Origin: Streptomyces fulvoviolaceus
Lineage (GTDB): Bacteria > Actinomycetota > Actinomycetes > Streptomycetales > Streptomycetaceae
Assembly (NCBI RefSeq): GCF_000718165.1
Contig: NZ_JOEY01000006.1
Span: 124,001-188,000 of the forward strand
Reading direction: 5' to 3'
DNA length: 64,000 nt
The position numbers and the translations under genes were made by a program. The stretch's first letter is position 1, and the number at the start of each line of letters is the position of its first letter. Shown here in pieces: positions 60,793 through 64,000 of this stretch. The notes under the pieces were generated by a model. The model saw nothing but the letters and a program-made list of their open reading frames with translations, did no database searches and had not been told where the DNA came from.

Positions 60793-61290
60793 TTGGCCCC
60801 GGTCGCCACTCCAGGCGTGCTGCTCGAAGTGGGTGAGATCGCATACGGCGACGTATCGGCGCACTACGCGCGCTTCTATGGCACGAATGTGACCTATAAC
60901 CAGCGCTCGGGCTTCTACTTCGGGTCACCGCTGTTCGTCGCCGCCGGGCTGGTCGGGGACACGGTCGCCAACAACAGCGCCCGCAACCGGGCGCAGGCCA
61001 TGGCTCAAGCTCAATGGCGCGACTTCTCCCCCTGCCGCGCGATACTCACCGACCGTCGCATGTTGCTGCACGTCGCGGCCGAGAACCGTTGGGTGTCGCT
61101 GCGGCACCACGAGATCATCAGCTTTCTTCCCGTGATCGAACAGTGGGCGCTGTTCACCGACTACCAGCAGTGGGAGCCGATGCGGTTGGCCGGGCCGACC
61201 GTGCCATGGTTGACGGCCGCGACGATCTCCGTGCTCAACCGGGGCCGGTCCGAGTACCAGCAGCTTCCTCCATTGCCGCTGCCGGAGTGA
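60793..61290 (+). CDS. Hypothetical protein
   Basis: A 165-residue protein from a TTG start at 60793, preceded by GGAGG; an ATG 34 codons upstream would add a Cys/His-rich stretch without a ribosome site. Content: VGEIAYGDVSAHYARFYGT, a Gly/Ala-rich hydrophobic patch SPLFVAAGLVGDTVANNSARN, TDRRMLLHVAAENRW and FTDYQQWEPMRLAGPT. The form of the middle suggests a GRAM/PH-like fold (LTDRRMLLH...W), but this is a weak impression. A clear terminator follows the stop. Confidence 0.6.
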   Translation: MAPVATPGVLLEVGEIAYGDVSAHYARFYGTNVTYNQRSGFYFGSPLFVAAGLVGDTVANNSARNRAQAMAQAQWRDFSPCRAILTDRRMLLHVAAENRWVSLRHHEIISFLPVIEQWALFTDYQQWEPMRLAGPTVPWLTAATISVLNRGRSEYQQLPPLPLPE

Positions 61291-61291
61291 T

Positions 61292-61317
61292 GTCTCACCC
61301 GTCAAGCCGGGTGAGAC
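61292..61317 (+). terminator. Stem-loop terminator
   Basis: A perfect 10-bp inverted repeat GTCTCACCCG / CGGGTGAGAC with a six-base loop, starting one base after the stop codon at 61290. Confidence 0.8.
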
Positions 61318-61438
61318 GAACCGGGTGTTCGGGATGCGAGGTGCGCTCTCGCATCAAGGAGTGGCAGCACACGGTGAGGACCAGCAACCGCAAGGATCGC
61401 TACCCAGGCCGACGCGAGGCTCGCCGTTCTGCCGCCGG

Positions 61439-63058
61439 TCACTTGCTGCGCTGCAGCGTTCCGGTGTCCTCCACACTCGTCACCTCGTAGCGCAGGCTGC
61501 CGTCGCCCGAGGGGGTCAGGACGATGTCGACCTGGTCGACGCAGTTCGACGGGCTGCTCTCCTCGGTGATCTCCTCTCGGACCTGGACCGAATGCCCGGT
61601 GTCCATGGTGAGGATCCATCTGCCGCTGCACGCCAGCGAGGGGTATTCGACGGTGGCCACCTGGTCGCCGAGCTTCCCGCCCGTGTAGTTCACCTTGACC
61701 GAGTAGAGGCCGCTGTCCGCCTCGCGCACGTTGCCGGTCCAGTTGCCCTCGTAGTCGGCAGGGGACGCCTTCGGGGACTTCGAGGAGGAAGTTGCCCCGG
61801 ACGCCCCCGGGTTGGCCCGGTTCTCGTTCCCTTTGAGGCCGGGAAGCGTCACGGCCAGGACGATGGCGAGTACGGCGACGGCGGCCACAGTGAGCAGCAC
61901 GGGGCCGACCCGGCTCCTGCGACGGCCGCCCGGCTGGAAGCCGCCCGGTACCGGTGGCATCGGCGGCGTGGTCACCGTCATCCGTGGTGTCGGCATCGGC
62001 GGCATGGGGGTCGGCGTCGGCGTGGGTACCGGGGGCATCGGTACCGGTGTCGGAGTGCCCGGCGGCGGAAGCGGGACGCGCCCGTCCTGCATGGTCGGCA
62101 GGGCGTGCACGTTCTCCCCGCCCCGGCCCGCGGCCGGGTTGTCGACCTGGGTCGGCGGCGGCGCCTCGAGGTCGAGGAGGCTGGAGGCGTGCCGGCCGAG
62201 CTCCGCTGTCAGGGCGCCCGGAAGCCACGTGTCCGAGTGGGCATCCGCCGTGGCTGCCTCTGCCGTCGCCACGATCTCGGGCAGCGGAATCCGGTCCTCG
62301 GGCCGCTTGGCGAGGCACCGCCCCACGAACTCGGCCAGCGGCTCGGGCATCCCCTCCAGGTCCGGGTCGCCCTCGGTCACCCGCAGCATGATCGCGTGGA
62401 CTCCGCTGTCCGGGCCACCGAATGCCTGTCGGCCCGTAGCGGCGAACGCCAGCACCAGGCCGAGGCTGAACACGTCGCTCAGCCCGGTGATCTCGCTGCC
62501 CAGGATCTGCTCGGGCGACATGTACCCCGGAGAGCCGACCATCGCACCGGTACGGGTCAGCACGCTGGCGTCCGCCGCGCGGGCGACACCGAAGTCGATC
62601 ACCCGGGGACCGTTGACCGTCAGCATGACGTTCGACGGCTTGAGGTCCCGGTGCACCAGCCCGCAGCCATGGATGCTCTGCAGCGCACGCGCCAGACCGG
62701 AGGCCAGGTGCCACACCGACTGCTCCGGCAGCGGCCCGCAGATCTCGGTCACCGCCTGGTGCAGTGTGGGGCCGGCGACATACCCGGTGGCGACCCAGGG
62801 CGTGTCCGCCTCGGTGTCGGCGTCCAGGACCGGAGCCGTCCACTCCCCGCCCACCCGCCGCGCTGCGGCCACCTCCGCGCGGAACCGGCGGCGGAATTCC
62901 GCGTCGTACGCCAACTGCGCATGGACCAGCTTCACGGCGACCGTACGCCCCCGCTGCGACCGCCCAAGGAATACCTGCCCCATGCCCCCGGCCCCGAGCC
63001 GTTGGAGCAACCGGTAGTCCCCGACCTGCGTGGGATCGCCGGGCCGCAAGTTCTCCAT
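61439..63058 (-). CDS. Transmembrane serine/threonine protein kinase
   Basis: A 539-residue PASTA-less Hanks-type kinase. The kinase domain spans about 14-280: GAGGMGQVFLG P-loop, VAVKLVHAQ Lys, LVHRDLKPSNVML catalytic loop, VIDFGVARAA (DFG) and GSPGYMSPEQILGSEITGLS activation-segment exit. A Pro/Thr-rich juxtamembrane linker (PPPGTPTPVPMPPVPTPTPT) leads to a TM helix (VGPVLLTVAAVAVLAIVLAV, about 397-416). An extracytoplasmic beta domain follows (EGNWTGNVREADSGLYSVKV), with two Cys. The ATG at 63058 has GGGGGAC upstream. Ligand unknown. Confidence 0.93.
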   Translation of the reverse strand: MENLRPGDPTQVGDYRLLQRLGAGGMGQVFLGRSQRGRTVAVKLVHAQLAYDAEFRRRFRAEVAAARRVGGEWTAPVLDADTEADTPWVATGYVAGPTLHQAVTEICGPLPEQSVWHLASGLARALQSIHGCGLVHRDLKPSNVMLTVNGPRVIDFGVARAADASVLTRTGAMVGSPGYMSPEQILGSEITGLSDVFSLGLVLAFAATGRQAFGGPDSGVHAIMLRVTEGDPDLEGMPEPLAEFVGRCLAKRPEDRIPLPEIVATAEAATADAHSDTWLPGALTAELGRHASSLLDLEAPPPTQVDNPAAGRGGENVHALPTMQDGRVPLPPPGTPTPVPMPPVPTPTPTPMPPMPTPRMTVTTPPMPPVPGGFQPGGRRRSRVGPVLLTVAAVAVLAIVLAVTLPGLKGNENRANPGASGATSSSKSPKASPADYEGNWTGNVREADSGLYSVKVNYTGGKLGDQVATVEYPSLACSGRWILTMDTGHSVQVREEITEESSPSNCVDQVDIVLTPSGDGSLRYEVTSVEDTGTLQRSK

Positions 63059-63213
63059 GATCGTTTCGTCCCCCTGTTCCCCCGTCCGAGTGCTCGGACT
63101 GCCCCGCGCTGAGTGCTGCGGACAGTCATGCACTCGGTATCGGCTCGGCGTGGCACTACGGCCCGACGCTCATTACAACATCACCGGTTGCGTCTGCGGG
63201 CGTCACAGGTGGA
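63059..63213. other. Intergenic, kinase promoter region
   Basis: About 155 bp upstream of the leftward kinase gene; no gene or clear promoter hexamers assigned. Confidence 0.4.
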
Positions 63214-63526
63214 TCACGCCGCGATCGAGCGACGTCGATCGAGGAGTGGTGATGGCGGGGATGGCACAACAGCGATGATCGCGCACGGACGAACCGCGCC
63301 CCGGCCGGCCTTGGCACGCGACCTCTGCAGCTCACGGCGGGCTTCCGCAACGGACGGCGCCGTCCGTTTCTTCCCCGCATGGATCTGCGTGAGGCGCTCG
63401 ATCGCGTCGTCCTGGCACCTGTGCCCAGGTCCCCGCCGTGGCGGTCACCAGGTCAACAAGCCGGGACGCCTCCGCACCGAAGAGGGTCGCGTCCCGAAGC
63501 GACGGGTACGCGCCGACGCCCGTCAG
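63214..63526 (-). pseudogene. Frameshifted gene remnant, unknown family
   Basis: Two leftward frames with high third-position GC join across a +1 shift near 63415: the first reads LTGVGAYPSLRDATLFGAEA then SRLVDLVTATAGTWAQ, the second QDDAIERLTQIHAGKKRTAP then SVAEARRELQRSRAKAG. Both are coding-like yet neither frame is open through the junction, and no start is evident. A gene that lost its 5' part and gained a frameshift is the simplest reading. A natural alternative is chance GC bias. A palindrome at 63351-63366 (CGGACGG-CG-CCGTCCG) lies inside it. Confidence 0.35.
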
Positions 63527-63550
63527 GGTACGGCGACGGCCTCCCCGTGC

Positions 63551-64000
63551 CTATGCCACCGCCTCGCTCGCCGCCGCTATCTCCGTCGCGCCGCCCTCCC
63601 CCGGCTCGAACTGCGTCCGGTACAGCTCGGCGTACCGTCCGCCGAGCGCGAGAAGTTCCTCGTGGGTGCCCCGCTCCACGATCCGTCCGGCCTCGACGAC
63701 CAGGATCTGGTCGGCCGCCCGTACCGTGGACAGCCGGTGGGCGATCACGACGGCCGTCCTGCCCTCCAGTGCCTCCGCGAGGGCCTCCTGGACGGCGGCC
63801 TCCGAGGTGTTGTCGAGGTGGGCGGTGGCCTCGTCGAGGATGACGACACGCTGGCGGGCCAGGAGGAGCCGGGCGATGGTCATGCGCTGGCGTTCGCCGC
63901 CGGAGAGCCGGTAGCCGCGCTCCCCGACCACGGTGTCGAGGCCGTCGGGCAGGGACCGTACGAGGGCGTCGAGGCGGGAGCGTCGCAAGGCGTCCCAGAG
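63551..64000 (-). CDS. ABC transporter ATP-binding/permease protein, C-terminal part (cut by window edge)
   Basis: The last 149 residues of an exporter-type ABC ATPase. The signature LSGGERQRMTIARLLL, Walker B VVILDEATAHLD and switch His in VVIAHRLSTVRAAD are present, then VERGTHEELLALGGRYAELY. The Walker A and the membrane domain lie beyond the right edge. The Glu-Ala-rich tail (EGGATEIAAASEAVA) is typical. Such genes often come in heterodimeric pairs. Confidence 0.92.
   Translation of the reverse strand, partial: LWDALRRSRLDALVRSLPDGLDTVVGERGYRLSGGERQRMTIARLLLARQRVVILDEATAHLDNTSEAAVQEALAEALEGRTAVVIAHRLSTVRAADQILVVEAGRIVERGTHEELLALGGRYAELYRTQFEPGEGGATEIAAASEAVA

Noticed and set aside
63379-63843. 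Rightward frames opposite the ABC transporter end
   Set aside because: Antisense shadows of the ABC ATPase; Arg/Pro-rich translations.

Overview
The window is chromosomal DNA from a Streptomyces-type actinobacterium. The evidence is the very high GC content with strong third-position GC bias, frequent GTG and TTG starts, Gly-Ala-Pro-Thr-rich secreted proteins, and typical families such as the DUF574 methyltransferase, ECF sigma/ZAS anti-sigma, LysX, WS/DGAT, GlgC with a GT4 partner, and a PAS-GAF-PP2C-HATPase phosphatase. From memory, unchecked here, gene order resembles the Streptomyces coelicolor SCO0923-SCO0980 interval (rmdA = SCO0928; WS/DGAT = SCO0958). No integrase, transposase, rRNA, complete tRNA or CRISPR array was seen, so this looks like ordinary chromosomal sequence with accessory catabolic islands.

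Layout. 1-2.2 kb: 5' part of sdhA, sdhC and a divergent LysR regulator. 2.3-7.8 kb: a beta-propeller lipoprotein, a c-di-GMP enzyme (rmdA-like) translationally coupled to a DUF574 methyltransferase, and a repeat lipoprotein. 8-12.7 kb: an envelope cluster with a Pro-Thr-rich membrane protein, a DUF4239 protein, two small secreted C-terminally anchored proteins, a class F sortase and a polysaccharide deacetylase. 12.8-18 kb: LysX, a universal stress protein, and a MarR/alpha-beta-hydrolase divergon with twin operators. 18-28 kb: a CapA-like lipoprotein with a curious 21-bp tandem array at its 3' end, an ECF sigma factor with a separated anti-sigma, a Fpg/Nei glycosylase, the PP2C phosphatase, a DUF6777-like lipoprotein and a lipase maturation factor.

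28.1-43.4 kb holds the most coherent system: an eight-gene, tightly overlapping minus-strand operon for uptake (RbsB/A/C-type ABC transporter) and non-phosphorylative catabolism of L-fucose (mutarotase, aldo/keto dehydrogenase, lactonase, fuconate dehydratase, SDR dehydrogenase). It is faced by a FadR-type GntR regulator with palindromic operators between them. A few kb away a secreted GH20 / GH29 pair (beta-hexosaminidase or lacto-N-biosidase plus alpha-L-fucosidase) would liberate fucose from host or soil glycans. Together they read as a scavenging route for fucosylated glycans.

43.6-64 kb: an amidase, GNAT enzymes, a 57-aa conserved-looking protein, an HD-domain protein, SDRs (one with a zinc-knuckle N-terminus), WS/DGAT wax ester/TAG synthase, glgC and a GT4 synthase (GlgM/GlgA), an Fe-S protein, a DMT transporter, an Rpf-LysM-M23 cell-wall hydrolase, gnd, a proline-rich 59-aa protein, a racemase-like protein, GNAT and panD, a Ser/Thr kinase, a frameshifted gene remnant and the 3' part of an ABC exporter. 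Several strong stem-loop terminators separate convergent units.
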